A DNA stretch of 64,000 nucleotides from Gammaproteobacteria bacterium (GTDB lineage Bacteria > Pseudomonadota > Gammaproteobacteria > Pseudomonadales > Azotimanducaceae). The position numbers and the translations under genes were made by a program. Below, in pieces: positions 25,502 to 34,167 of this stretch. The DNA is taken from assembly GCA_002708765.1 (NCBI GenBank), contig PAPD01000021.1, positions 58,387 to 122,386 of the forward strand. The letters run 5' to 3'. The notes beneath the pieces are model-generated. The model ran no database searches. It saw only the letters and a program-made list of their open reading frames with translations, and was not told where the DNA came from. Position 1 is the first letter of the stretch, and every line of letters starts with the position of its first letter.

Positions 25502-26431
25502 ATGGCCGAGACGTTAAGTGATCGCGATGGTCTTATATGGTTTGATGGAGAGCTTGTCCCGTGGAGAGAGGCGAAAGTTCATGTGCTTACGCATACACTT
25601 CACTATGGCCTAGGCGTTTTTGAAGGGGTCAGAGCTTATTCAACTGGTTTGGGACCCGCAATATTTAGGTTGAAAGATCACACCGACAGATTATTCCGTT
25701 CAGCGCATATTTTGAATTTTGAGATTCCTTGGGCCAAGGCAGAATTGAATCAGGCGCAGATAGATGTGGTTCGAGTGAATAAATTACAAGAAGCCTATCT
25801 TCGTCCCATGTGTTTCTATGGTTCTGAAGGTATGGGACTTAGAGCGGACAATCTGAAACCACATTGCATAATTGCTGCCTGGGAATGGCCTAACTATATG
25901 ACACCGGAGGCACGGACTGAGGGGATTTCGGTCAGGACTTCATCATATACAAGACACCACGTAAATATCACGATGTGTAAGGCCAAAGCGAACGGGAATT
26001 ATATTAATTCGATGTTGGCGCTTAAAGAGGCCTTAGATAGTGGTTGTGATGAAGCTTTGTTACTAGATAACGAAGGATATGTCGCAGAGGGGAGTGGAGA
26101 GAATGTATTTATAGTCGAAAATGGTGTGCTGGTGACTCCAGAACTAACTTCTTGTTTAGAAGGTATTACTCGAGCTACTGTTTTTACCCTCGCGAGTGAA
26201 CTCGGTCTTGAAATAAAGGAGAAGAGGATTACTCGTGATCAGGTTTATGTAGCTGAAGAAGCTTTTTTTACTGGGACCGCAGCTGAGGTTTTACCAATAA
26301 AAGAGTTAGACGGAAGGAAAATTGGGGAAGGAGGACGAGGCCCGATAACAGAAAAATTGCAGAGTATGTATTTTGATCAGGTCATGAAAAAAAACGATTT
26401 ACATCCGGAGTGGTCAACGATTGTAAACTGA
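25502..26431 (+). CDS. ilvE: Branched-chain amino acid aminotransferase
   Basis: PLP enzyme of the last step of valine, leucine and isoleucine synthesis. The 309-residue protein of fold type IV has LIWFDGELVPW at the N-terminus, the conserved THTLHYGLGVFEGVRAY, the PLP lysine (K162) in KAKANGNYINSML, and the ring-binding EGSGENVF region. Start at ATG 25502 with a GGAG-type site (GGCGGAGTGAA). As in Pseudomonas it sits ahead of the LPS core genes, with 93 bases before waaF, and may form the first gene of that transcript. Confidence 0.96.
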   Translation: MAETLSDRDGLIWFDGELVPWREAKVHVLTHTLHYGLGVFEGVRAYSTGLGPAIFRLKDHTDRLFRSAHILNFEIPWAKAELNQAQIDVVRVNKLQEAYLRPMCFYGSEGMGLRADNLKPHCIIAAWEWPNYMTPEARTEGISVRTSSYTRHHVNITMCKAKANGNYINSMLALKEALDSGCDEALLLDNEGYVAEGSGENVFIVENGVLVTPELTSCLEGITRATVFTLASELGLEIKEKRITRDQVYVAEEAFFTGTAAEVLPIKELDGRKIGEGGRGPITEKLQSMYFDQVMKKNDLHPEWSTIVN

Positions 26432-26524
26432 TGAGAGCGCTGGGTTTCTGTTAGAGAGGCAATGGCTAAGAGGAAACCAGCTATCCGAATTTTTCTTTTG
26501 GGTAAGCAGGAGTTTAGTTCTTAG

Positions 26525-27538
26525 ATGAAAATCCTCATAGTTAGTCCCTCTTGGATTGGCGATGCTGTGATGGCTCAGTGTCTTTTTAAAATTATCAAGC
26601 AAGAGCAGCCAGATTGCAGATTAGAGGTTCTGGCTCCCCGTTGGCCCCTGCCGCTCTTTAGCAGGATGAAAGAAATTAATTCGAGCATATTGTCTCCCTT
26701 TGAGCATGGCGAGCTGAATATAAAAGGCCGTTATAATTTGGGTATAGCTATCCGAAAAAAGGAGTTTGATAGGGCTATTGTGATGACAAATTCATATAAA
26801 TCAGCTCTAGTTCCATTCTTCGCTAGAATACCCGAGAGAAGCGGGTGGATTGGAGAGTCAAGGTACGGACTGATAAACGATGTACGAAAAGATAATTCAA
26901 AATATACTCAACTCATGATTGAACGTTTTTCTGCACTGTTCCTTGATCCAAGAGACATTTCAGTTGGCAATATACCGTTACCTAGTTTGACAGCAGATGA
27001 GAAAAATACCGACAGGATTTTGTCTGCTTACAACATAAATAGAGCTAATAAAACCATCGTTTTTTGTCCTGGAGCCGAATTTGGAATGGTAAAGCGATGG
27101 CCGACATATCGTTTTTCAGTTGTCGTTCAGCATTATTTAAACCTAGGCTGGAATGCTATTCTTCTTGGATCGAAAAAAGATTCAGATATAGCCGTTGAGA
27201 TAATGGAACCTCTTGCTAAAAATCATTCCGGTCTATTTGATTTGACCGGAAAGACCTCTATCCAAGATGCTCTAGATATCTTGTCGGTCTCGGATTTGGC
27301 CCTGACCAATGATTCGGGCTTAATGCATGTCGCGGCAGCAGTTGGAACGCCCTTGGTCGCGTTATATGGTCCTACTAGTCCGGAATACACCCCTCCACTT
27401 GGTCCATTATGCAAAGTTATAAAGAAGAACTCAGGATTTAGCAAAACAAGAGTTGGAGATCGACATGACGGGTATCATAGCTCTCTTTTTAAAATATCAC
27501 CCGAAGAGGTAATAGAGACTCTGAATGGAAGTATTTGA
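26525..27538 (+). CDS. waaF: ADP-heptose:LPS heptosyltransferase II
   Basis: Adds the second L-glycero-D-manno-heptose of the LPS inner core at the cytoplasmic face of the inner membrane. The 337-residue GT9-family protein begins MKILIVSPSWIGDAVMAQ, the classic RfaF N-terminus, and has CPGAEFGMVKRWP and the C-terminal nucleotide-sugar site LTNDSGLMHVAAA followed by LYGPTSPEYTPP. Start ATG at 26525 with AGGAG 11 bases upstream. waaC follows after 48 bases. Confidence 0.95.
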   Translation: MKILIVSPSWIGDAVMAQCLFKIIKQEQPDCRLEVLAPRWPLPLFSRMKEINSSILSPFEHGELNIKGRYNLGIAIRKKEFDRAIVMTNSYKSALVPFFARIPERSGWIGESRYGLINDVRKDNSKYTQLMIERFSALFLDPRDISVGNIPLPSLTADEKNTDRILSAYNINRANKTIVFCPGAEFGMVKRWPTYRFSVVVQHYLNLGWNAILLGSKKDSDIAVEIMEPLAKNHSGLFDLTGKTSIQDALDILSVSDLALTNDSGLMHVAAAVGTPLVALYGPTSPEYTPPLGPLCKVIKKNSGFSKTRVGDRHDGYHSSLFKISPEEVIETLNGSI

Positions 27539-27586
27539 TCGCGCAATTATGTTTTCGGCTCACCAAATCACGGTAAGGAAGATCTT

Positions 27587-28606
27587 ATGAAAGTTTTAGT
27601 GATAAAGACATCTTCTCTGGGAGACATTGTGCACGCACTTCCTGCTATAACTGAAGCTAGTCAAAATATCTCTGGACTCAAGTTTGATTGGGTAGTCGAA
27701 GAAGCGTTCCAGTCGATTCCAGGGCTGCATCCGGCTGTCGCTAATGTGATTCCTGTCGCTATACGAAGATGGAGAAACCATCCGAGAGAAGCAGTGGTCG
27801 AAATTCCTCTTTTCATTAAAAGGCTTCGACAAAGGAACTATGACATGGTTATAGATTCCCAAGGCTTGATAAAAAGTGGCCTTCTAAGTTTAATTGCCAA
27901 AGGAAAATCTGTTGGCTTTGACATTAGTAGTATTAGAGAGAAAATCGCGACCTATTTTTACAGAACTTCTTACAAAGTTAAAAAGCGCAGACATGCGATT
28001 TTTAGGCAAAAAGACTTGTTTGCTAAGGCGCTTAATTATGAAGGCGGCAGTGAAGTTGACTATGGACTGAAAACCAGTCGAGAGAGAAGTAACAGAATTA
28101 TTTTTTTTCATGGAACTAGTTCCAGCGAAAAAGAGTGGCCTGAAAAATTTTGGAGACAGCTGGTGTCTTTGGCCAGTTTGAATGGGTGGAACGTAGTAAT
28201 ACCAGAGGGCAGCCTTGAGGAAAAGAAAAGAGCCCATCGAATTTCGGGAAAAACTGGATGTGTCATCAAAAAATCTTCTCTGGAAGCTTTGATGAACGAG
28301 TTTGCCAGTTGTTCCGCGGCAATTAGTGTTGATACGGGTCTCGGGCACCTAGCAACCGCTTTCTCAATTTCAACGGTTGGGATATTCGGGTTCACTGATC
28401 CAGCCTTAACCGGTCTAATCAGCCCCTCGCAGGGCGATGGGCAAAGTGTAAATCTTCGATGTTCTTGTGCTAAATGCATATATCAGCAAAAATCCAACGT
28501 AGATGATGTAGTTCTTCCTTGTTATGAGGAAATAACCCCGGAGAAAGTTTGGGCAGCATTAGAGCAAATAAGGCGGGAACCAATAAAAAGCGATCGCTTA
28601 AGTTAG
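27587..28606 (+). CDS. waaC: ADP-heptose:LPS heptosyltransferase I
   Basis: Adds the first heptose to Kdo2-lipid A. The 339-residue GT9 protein has the RfaC N-terminus MKVLVIKTSSLGDIVHALPA, the acceptor-side KFDWVVEEAF-like region, the HGTSSSEKEWP segment and the donor site ISVDTGLGHLATAF with GIFGFTDP. Start ATG at 27587 with an AAGGA site. Its 3' end overlaps the predicted start of waaG by 58 bases, so the two are probably translationally coupled. Confidence 0.95.
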   Translation: MKVLVIKTSSLGDIVHALPAITEASQNISGLKFDWVVEEAFQSIPGLHPAVANVIPVAIRRWRNHPREAVVEIPLFIKRLRQRNYDMVIDSQGLIKSGLLSLIAKGKSVGFDISSIREKIATYFYRTSYKVKKRRHAIFRQKDLFAKALNYEGGSEVDYGLKTSRERSNRIIFFHGTSSSEKEWPEKFWRQLVSLASLNGWNVVIPEGSLEEKKRAHRISGKTGCVIKKSSLEALMNEFASCSAAISVDTGLGHLATAFSISTVGIFGFTDPALTGLISPSQGDGQSVNLRCSCAKCIYQQKSNVDDVVLPCYEEITPEKVWAALEQIRREPIKSDRLS

Positions 28607-29736
28607 CTTTCTGTATGTATAAGTATTTTCCGTATGGTGGAATTCAACGTGATTTCCTAGAGATAGCTCTTCGCTGTCGAAGAGCTGGCAATCAGATCAA
28701 AGTCTATGTGTTGAAATGGGAAGGGGACGTGCCCGAGGGATTCGACATTGTTATTGTTCCTGTTAGAGCTTTCACTCGCCACAGATTATATAGGCGTTAT
28801 AGCAAATGGGTTCAGGCTGACCTGCTAGTCAACCCCGTGGACTTGGTAGTGGGGATCAATAAGATGCCCAGCTTGGATGTTTATTATGCGGGGGATTCCT
28901 GCTTCGAAGAAGTTGCACGGAATCAACGCAGTAAAATTTATAGATATCTTCCTAGATATCGTCATTTTTCGGATTATGAAGCTGCCGTGTTTGATAGAGA
29001 TAGCAGTACCCAGATCCTAATGATTTCTAAAATTCAACAAGAATATTTTAAAAAATACTACAAAACCCAAGAAAAGCGTATCGATTTTCTTCCTCCCGGA
29101 ATTTCGCGAGATCGAGTCGCCCCCGAGAATGTAGAGGACCTAGCACATACGACTAGATTAAAAGAGGGAATATCGTTGAATGAAAGATTGCTACTTTTTG
29201 TTGGCTCCGGGTTTATAAAGAAAGGCCTTGCTAGAGCGTTAAAGGCTTACAGCTCATTATCTCCTTCGCTTAAAAATCGCACTAGATTCTTTATCGTAGG
29301 AGAAGACAACCAGTTTTTTTATCGATGCCTTGCGACCCTTTTATCAATATCTGACAAGGTTAAATTTCTTGGTGGAAGAGAAGATGTGCCTAGTTATCTC
29401 TTTGCGGCAGACTTATTAATTTTACCTGCCTTAGATGAAAATACTGGGACCGTCATCTTGGAATCAATAGTTTCCGGCACACCCGTTCTCGCATCAGATA
29501 ATTGTGGGTATTCCCATTATATTAACGAATCTGGAATGGGGAGTGTTATTTCCTCGCCTTTCAATCAGAAAGATTTAAATGACAGGCTAGAGTGCCTTCT
29601 GCAAAATTCCCAGCGAGAATTAATGTTAGAAAAAAGCAAGGCCTTTGTTCGAGAAGCAGATATCTTTTCTCTTCACGACAGGGCAGTAAAAATAATACAG
29701 GAAATCGGAATGAGGTCGGGATCTTATATACCTTAA
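28549..29736 (+). CDS. waaG: LPS core glucosyltransferase WaaG-like (GT4)
   Basis: Adds the first hexose to heptose II of the LPS core. The family N-terminus is seen as LKLAFCMYKYFPYGGIQRDFLEIALRC-like sequence, and the GT4 donor site contains LLILPALDENTGTVILE. The first strand (LKLAF) is needed for the Rossmann fold, but the only in-frame start codons are TTG 28549, inside waaC, and ATG 28615, which would cut it off. I therefore use TTG 28549, giving 395 residues and a 58-base overlap with waaC. The true start could lie between them at a non-standard codon. Confidence 0.88.
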   Translation: MGSIRANKAGTNKKRSLKLAFCMYKYFPYGGIQRDFLEIALRCRRAGNQIKVYVLKWEGDVPEGFDIVIVPVRAFTRHRLYRRYSKWVQADLLVNPVDLVVGINKMPSLDVYYAGDSCFEEVARNQRSKIYRYLPRYRHFSDYEAAVFDRDSSTQILMISKIQQEYFKKYYKTQEKRIDFLPPGISRDRVAPENVEDLAHTTRLKEGISLNERLLLFVGSGFIKKGLARALKAYSSLSPSLKNRTRFFIVGEDNQFFYRCLATLLSISDKVKFLGGREDVPSYLFAADLLILPALDENTGTVILESIVSGTPVLASDNCGYSHYINESGMGSVISSPFNQKDLNDRLECLLQNSQRELMLEKSKAFVREADIFSLHDRAVKIIQEIGMRSGSYIP

Positions 29737-29789
29737 TTCGTCTAAATTCAAAAATACTTTTTGGTATCAGTGGTCCATGAAAAAACCTA

Positions 29790-32042
29790 ATGAAAACTGA
29801 AAAAAACACCGGCTTCAACAATGATAATATCTTGCGTCTGTCGAGTGACCAAGATGCTATCTCTTGGTGTGAAAGTCTTCAGGGAACGATACTCCGAGAA
29901 GTTGAAAATAGAAAAACTGTTCGAGTTAGATTGGGAGGAGAAACCTTCTTTGTCAAATCTCACAAACCGTTAGGCTGGTCGAAAGTAACTAGGGAATTAA
30001 TTCAAAGGGGAACACTGATTAGAGGAGCTGAAGTAGAGTGGAACGCAATAAAAGAATTCCGGCACCTCCAGATTCCGACTGTAGAACCATGCCTTTATGC
30101 TTCCATGGGAAAAACTCCAGCGAGCCATCGTTCCATTATTGTAACGAAGGCCCTCCAAAATAAGATTTCCTTGGAATATTTCTCAACTACCAATGTAAAA
30201 TTAAAAAGACGGATAATAGAAAGAGTTGCTGAGATTGTTCGAGGGATGCATTGTGGCGGAATAAATCACCGGGATCTTTACTTGTGTCACTTTCTGATGG
30301 ATCGAGATTTATCGAAAGGTCCATTGTTGCATCTTATAGATCTTCACAGAGCTCAAAAAAGAACCAAAGTCCCGAGAAGATGGTTAATAAAAGACCTGGG
30401 CGGCCTTTTATTTTCAGCTCTAAATAAGGGACTAACACAAAGAGATTTTTTGCGTTTTTTGCGCTTCTACTTTGACTCCTCCCTGAGAATTTCGCTCAGA
30501 GATGAAGACTTTTGGAAAGCGGTGATTTCCAGAGCAAAAAATTTATATATCAAACATGAAAGACGATTGCCCCATAAAATAGATAGACTTTTAAGATTTT
30601 CGGCGGCAACTGATTTCCAGACCTTTATTGACACAGGAAGAAACGTCTCTACACCGATTACGTTTTCAGTTCTGATTCCTGGGAAAGGAAAGAAAATAGT
30701 AAAAGTTTCTAAGATTCTTAGAGTAATTCCACGTAAAAGGATTGTTGCAATAGGTGAAGTAGAAAATTCTATAGTCATATTGAAAATGTTTTTTGGCCTG
30801 TCTAAAAATAGAAAAGCAAAAAAAGAGATAGACGGACTGAATGCCATTAAACGCGCGGGAATCTGTTGTCCCAGGGTGTTTTTTTTAGCTGAGCTTGAAT
30901 CCGGGAACGCCCAGGTTGTTGGGACCGAATTTTTGAATAGGGCTACGAGTTTGTCTGAAGTCCTTAGAGCTAATGAAATTCGGTCTTCCGAAAAAGATGT
31001 TTTACCTGATGTTGTTAATATTTTGGCAACCTTGCACAAGGGTGGGGTTCGTCAGGAAGACCCTCATCCCGAAAATTTTCTTGTGGACGACCAGAAAATT
31101 TATTGTATTGATGGTCAAACCGTTATTTTCAGTAAAACTCATTCTTTTAGAAAATCTAATGACCTTCGAAACCTAGCTCTTTTCATTTCCCATTTGAATT
31201 TATCGGATGATGGGAAGATTAATTTTTGTTTAAAAACTTATCTAGATCTTCGAGGCTGGGATTTTTCCGCTTCGTTAACCAACTATTTTTTCTTCGAGCT
31301 GGAGAAAACCCGAAAGAAAAACAGACGTAAATTCCTAACCAAAATATTCAGAGATTGCTCAGAATTCTCTTCAAGGAAAAGTTTTCTAAGCTACTCTGTT
31401 AATGTTCGGCGCTTAGGGACAACCTCATTAGAGAATTTCCTTATTGATCTCGATTCAAAAATAGCGAAAGGGAAAATTATAAAAGATGGCAATACTACTA
31501 CGGTTGCTTTGGTCAGAACTGATTTTGGGTCGTTTGTAATAAAGAGATACAATATTAAGGGAGCTTTTCATTGGGCCTCAAGAATTTTCCGTAATACCCG
31601 AGCCTCGAAATCTTGGAGGAATTCTCATCTCCTGAGGTTGCTGGGAATACGCACTCCTTCCCCAGTTGCCTTGGTTGAAAACCGGCTGGGACCTCTAAGA
31701 GGCGTTTCTTATTTTATCTCAGAATACTGTTTAGGATTCGGAGCGGAGAAATTACTCGATAAGAAGAGCTTTCAAAAAGAGTCTGCATGGTTAGTTGAAC
31801 TGCTTGAAAGGCTTTCGAAGGATTTGTTAATTCACGGTGATTTGAAAATGACCAATTTTCTTATAGAGGAAAAATCTGCCAGCATTATAGATCTAGATGC
31901 AATGTTTCAGGCGGGGAGCTTAAACTCGTATAATAGAGCGAAAAAAAAAGATATGGCTAGGTTTATGAAGAACTGGAGAGGATATCCAGAACTTGAAAAG
32001 CGTTTTTCTAACCTAATAGAGTCGAGTGAGATACTAGGATAG
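29790..32042 (+). CDS. LPS core heptose kinase with three kinase-like domains (WaaP fusion)
   Basis: A 750-residue protein, about three times the size of WaaP. Residues 1-260 align with WaaP (RfaP), the kinase that phosphorylates core heptose: K56 in FFVKSHKP, NHRDLYLCHFL with D162, and LIDLHRAQ with D184. Residues about 300-480 form a second kinase-like domain with K332, QEDPHPENFLV, a UbiB/InaA-type catalytic loop, and CIDG. Residues about 545-720 form a third, with K585, LIHGDLKMTNFL and IIDLDAM. All three keep plausible catalytic residues. In Pseudomonas this interval between waaG and the wapH-type gene holds several separate kinase genes, so this looks like their fusion. Start ATG at 29790. 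Confidence 0.82.
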   Translation: MKTEKNTGFNNDNILRLSSDQDAISWCESLQGTILREVENRKTVRVRLGGETFFVKSHKPLGWSKVTRELIQRGTLIRGAEVEWNAIKEFRHLQIPTVEPCLYASMGKTPASHRSIIVTKALQNKISLEYFSTTNVKLKRRIIERVAEIVRGMHCGGINHRDLYLCHFLMDRDLSKGPLLHLIDLHRAQKRTKVPRRWLIKDLGGLLFSALNKGLTQRDFLRFLRFYFDSSLRISLRDEDFWKAVISRAKNLYIKHERRLPHKIDRLLRFSAATDFQTFIDTGRNVSTPITFSVLIPGKGKKIVKVSKILRVIPRKRIVAIGEVENSIVILKMFFGLSKNRKAKKEIDGLNAIKRAGICCPRVFFLAELESGNAQVVGTEFLNRATSLSEVLRANEIRSSEKDVLPDVVNILATLHKGGVRQEDPHPENFLVDDQKIYCIDGQTVIFSKTHSFRKSNDLRNLALFISHLNLSDDGKINFCLKTYLDLRGWDFSASLTNYFFFELEKTRKKNRRKFLTKIFRDCSEFSSRKSFLSYSVNVRRLGTTSLENFLIDLDSKIAKGKIIKDGNTTTVALVRTDFGSFVIKRYNIKGAFHWASRIFRNTRASKSWRNSHLLRLLGIRTPSPVALVENRLGPLRGVSYFISEYCLGFGAEKLLDKKSFQKESAWLVELLERLSKDLLIHGDLKMTNFLIEEKSASIIDLDAMFQAGSLNSYNRAKKKDMARFMKNWRGYPELEKRFSNLIESSEILG

Positions 32043-32081
32043 AATTTAGCTTTTTCGTACCAAATTTCCTGATCAAAATTT

Positions 32082-33179
32082 ATGGATAAAAAATGTAAGG
32101 TCTTGCAAGTTTGCCATGATTTATCTCCTCCCTTTGAGTTGATTGTTAAAAGCTATGCTGCAAGTTTTACTGATTGCGATGTTTTAACGATTATTTTAAA
32201 AGGTTCTTTAAATGAGAGATTTTCCGAAAGTATAAACGGGGAAGTTTGTTTTCTTTCTCTTCCGGACACGAGTTTATCTGGGTTGAAACTAAGGGCGATT
32301 TTTAAGGTGGGGCGTTTGGTTAAAGAATTTGGCCCTGATCTCGTTATCGCGCACAGGTACAAGCCTTTTTTTATTGTCACCATGCTTAACTATCTGATGT
32401 CTATACCTCAGGTCTTGGGGGTTTCTCATCATTACGGTTTTTTGAAACGAAGAACTCGGTCGCTTTTTTCTCGATTTTGGAAAAATAATATTGATATTGT
32501 TGGAATATCTCCACCCCTTTGTGCTCATATTAAAAAAGGAAGGAGTTATCTAGAAAAAAGAGTTCATTTGGTGCAACAGGCTAGCGAGAGAACCGAGCAA
32601 TTGGATAAAGGGCTTGCTCTCAGAGAATTGGGGCTACCTGAAGGGAATTACTACTATGGAACGATTGGCAGGCTGGTAGAAAAAAAAAATCATAAATTGC
32701 TTTTAGAGGCTTTCTCATTGTTTCACGATAACTCTAGGTTAATAATTATTGGAGAAGGCAGATTGTATGATCGTTTGATCTTGCAAGCGGAACGACTGGG
32801 CATTGCTGAGCGATTACATTTGCTTGGTCATATAGATGTGGCGAGTAAATATCTTAAAGCCTTTGACTGTTTTGTTTTTCCTTCGTCAGCAGAAGAGGAG
32901 TTTGGAGTTGTTCTGCTCGAAGCGATGAATTCGGAACTACCGATAGTTTGTTCTAATGCGCCTGGTCCCTCCGCTATAGTTGACGGAGTAGCCCAACAGT
33001 TTCGTAGTGATGATCCAGAAGATTTGTTCCTGAAAATGTCAGAAATTAGGCGTAAGTCAGATAAAGATCTTCGATCTGCTGCGCAAAGAGGCTTGCGAAA
33101 ATTGGATACTGATTTTGGTCATTCGAAAATGGCCGACAGTCTGAGATCTCTTCCGCCTGTATTGGATGCTCTATCTTAA
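32082..33179 (+). CDS. Family 4 glycosyltransferase, LPS core (WapH-like)
   Basis: A 365-residue GT-B fold protein. The C-terminal donor site has YGTIGRLVEKKNHKLLLEAF, LIIIGEGRL and the EX7E-type motif in EEEFGVVLLEAM. The N-terminus is KVLQVCHDLSPP. Position after the kinase gene and before the lipid A and heptose genes corresponds to wapH of Pseudomonas, which adds an outer-core sugar, but the sugar and linkage here cannot be read from sequence. It lies 39 bases after the kinase gene, probably in the same operon. Confidence 0.82.
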   Translation: MDKKCKVLQVCHDLSPPFELIVKSYAASFTDCDVLTIILKGSLNERFSESINGEVCFLSLPDTSLSGLKLRAIFKVGRLVKEFGPDLVIAHRYKPFFIVTMLNYLMSIPQVLGVSHHYGFLKRRTRSLFSRFWKNNIDIVGISPPLCAHIKKGRSYLEKRVHLVQQASERTEQLDKGLALRELGLPEGNYYYGTIGRLVEKKNHKLLLEAFSLFHDNSRLIIIGEGRLYDRLILQAERLGIAERLHLLGHIDVASKYLKAFDCFVFPSSAEEEFGVVLLEAMNSELPIVCSNAPGPSAIVDGVAQQFRSDDPEDLFLKMSEIRRKSDKDLRSAAQRGLRKLDTDFGHSKMADSLRSLPPVLDALS

Positions 33180-33196
33180 TAAATTAGGATTAAAAG

Positions 33197-34123
33197 TTAG
33201 TACAGGCTTGGTTCTTCCGAGGGACGAGTTTTAAAACGTCGGTGGAGCCACCAGTATTGTTCTGGAGCGAACAAAATAGCTTCTTCTATTTTTTTGTTTA
33301 CAAGTTTGCAATCGACGAGCATATCATTTGAAGGGAAAGCACTTGATATTCTCTCTAGTTTCACTAAATATTTTCCTTTTTCTCTGTCTCGATATTGGCT
33401 CATGAATATCAACTGAGCCTTGGTAGAATGAGCTATTCTAGAAGTCGCTGTAATGGTTGCTGCTGGAACACCGAAGAAAGGAGCGAATATTGAGTGTTTA
33501 TTTCCATAGTCTTGATCGGGTCCGTACCAGAGGATTGATCCCGACTTTAGTATTTTAATTACGTCGCGAATGTTTCTTCGTTCTACGGTAGATTCGAAAT
33601 TCTGTTCTCTTCCTTGAGTCATAATAGTGTTTATAAGCAAATTTCTATTTCGTTTATACATGACATGGAAAGGTATTTTTCTGCTTAGCGCTGCACCACA
33701 AAGGTCAAGTGCACATAAATGCACTCCAAGGAGTATTACCCCTCGTCCCTTATTCTTGGCGGACTCTAGAAGCTCCAAGCCTTCGAATTTGACTAATGAT
33801 TCAAAATCTCTTTTTGGAAAAAACCAGGCCTCAAAAGTCTCCAATATGGCTATTCCGCTAGATTTGAAATTCTTAAAAACCCTCTCGGCTAATTCCTTTT
33901 CTGTCAGATTTGGAAAACAGGCCCTGATATTTTCTCTTACTATTCTTCGCCTTTTCCGAGCAACAATGAAACCTAATATTCCTAATGTCTCACCAAATGC
34001 CCAACGAGCTTTCAGCGGGAAAAGACAAAATAAACTAAGGAATCCGATAGTAATCCACAGTAACCAGTACCTAGGAAACATAAGGCGAAAATTTCGGAAA
34101 AGGGGAGTGTCCACCGTTATCAC
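33197..34123 (-). CDS. lpxL: Lipid A acyltransferase, LpxL/HtrB family
   Basis: A 308-residue inner-membrane acyltransferase of late lipid A synthesis. A membrane anchor lies near residues 18-40. The catalytic H-x4-D motif is HLCALD, and YKRNRN, YGPDQDYG and VPAATITATSRIA match the other conserved blocks of the LpxL/LpxM family. Which acyl chain it transfers, secondary lauroyl or myristoyl, is not determined. The start is GTG at 34123. It is divergent from hldE and convergent with the glycosyltransferase. Confidence 0.88.
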   Translation of the reverse strand: MITVDTPLFRNFRLMFPRYWLLWITIGFLSLFCLFPLKARWAFGETLGILGFIVARKRRRIVRENIRACFPNLTEKELAERVFKNFKSSGIAILETFEAWFFPKRDFESLVKFEGLELLESAKNKGRGVILLGVHLCALDLCGAALSRKIPFHVMYKRNRNLLINTIMTQGREQNFESTVERRNIRDVIKILKSGSILWYGPDQDYGNKHSIFAPFFGVPAATITATSRIAHSTKAQLIFMSQYRDREKGKYLVKLERISSAFPSNDMLVDCKLVNKKIEEAILFAPEQYWWLHRRFKTRPSEEPSLY

Positions 34124-34167
34124 GATATCAGTTTTTTTTCGAGGATTAAAATAAATGATATATTACG

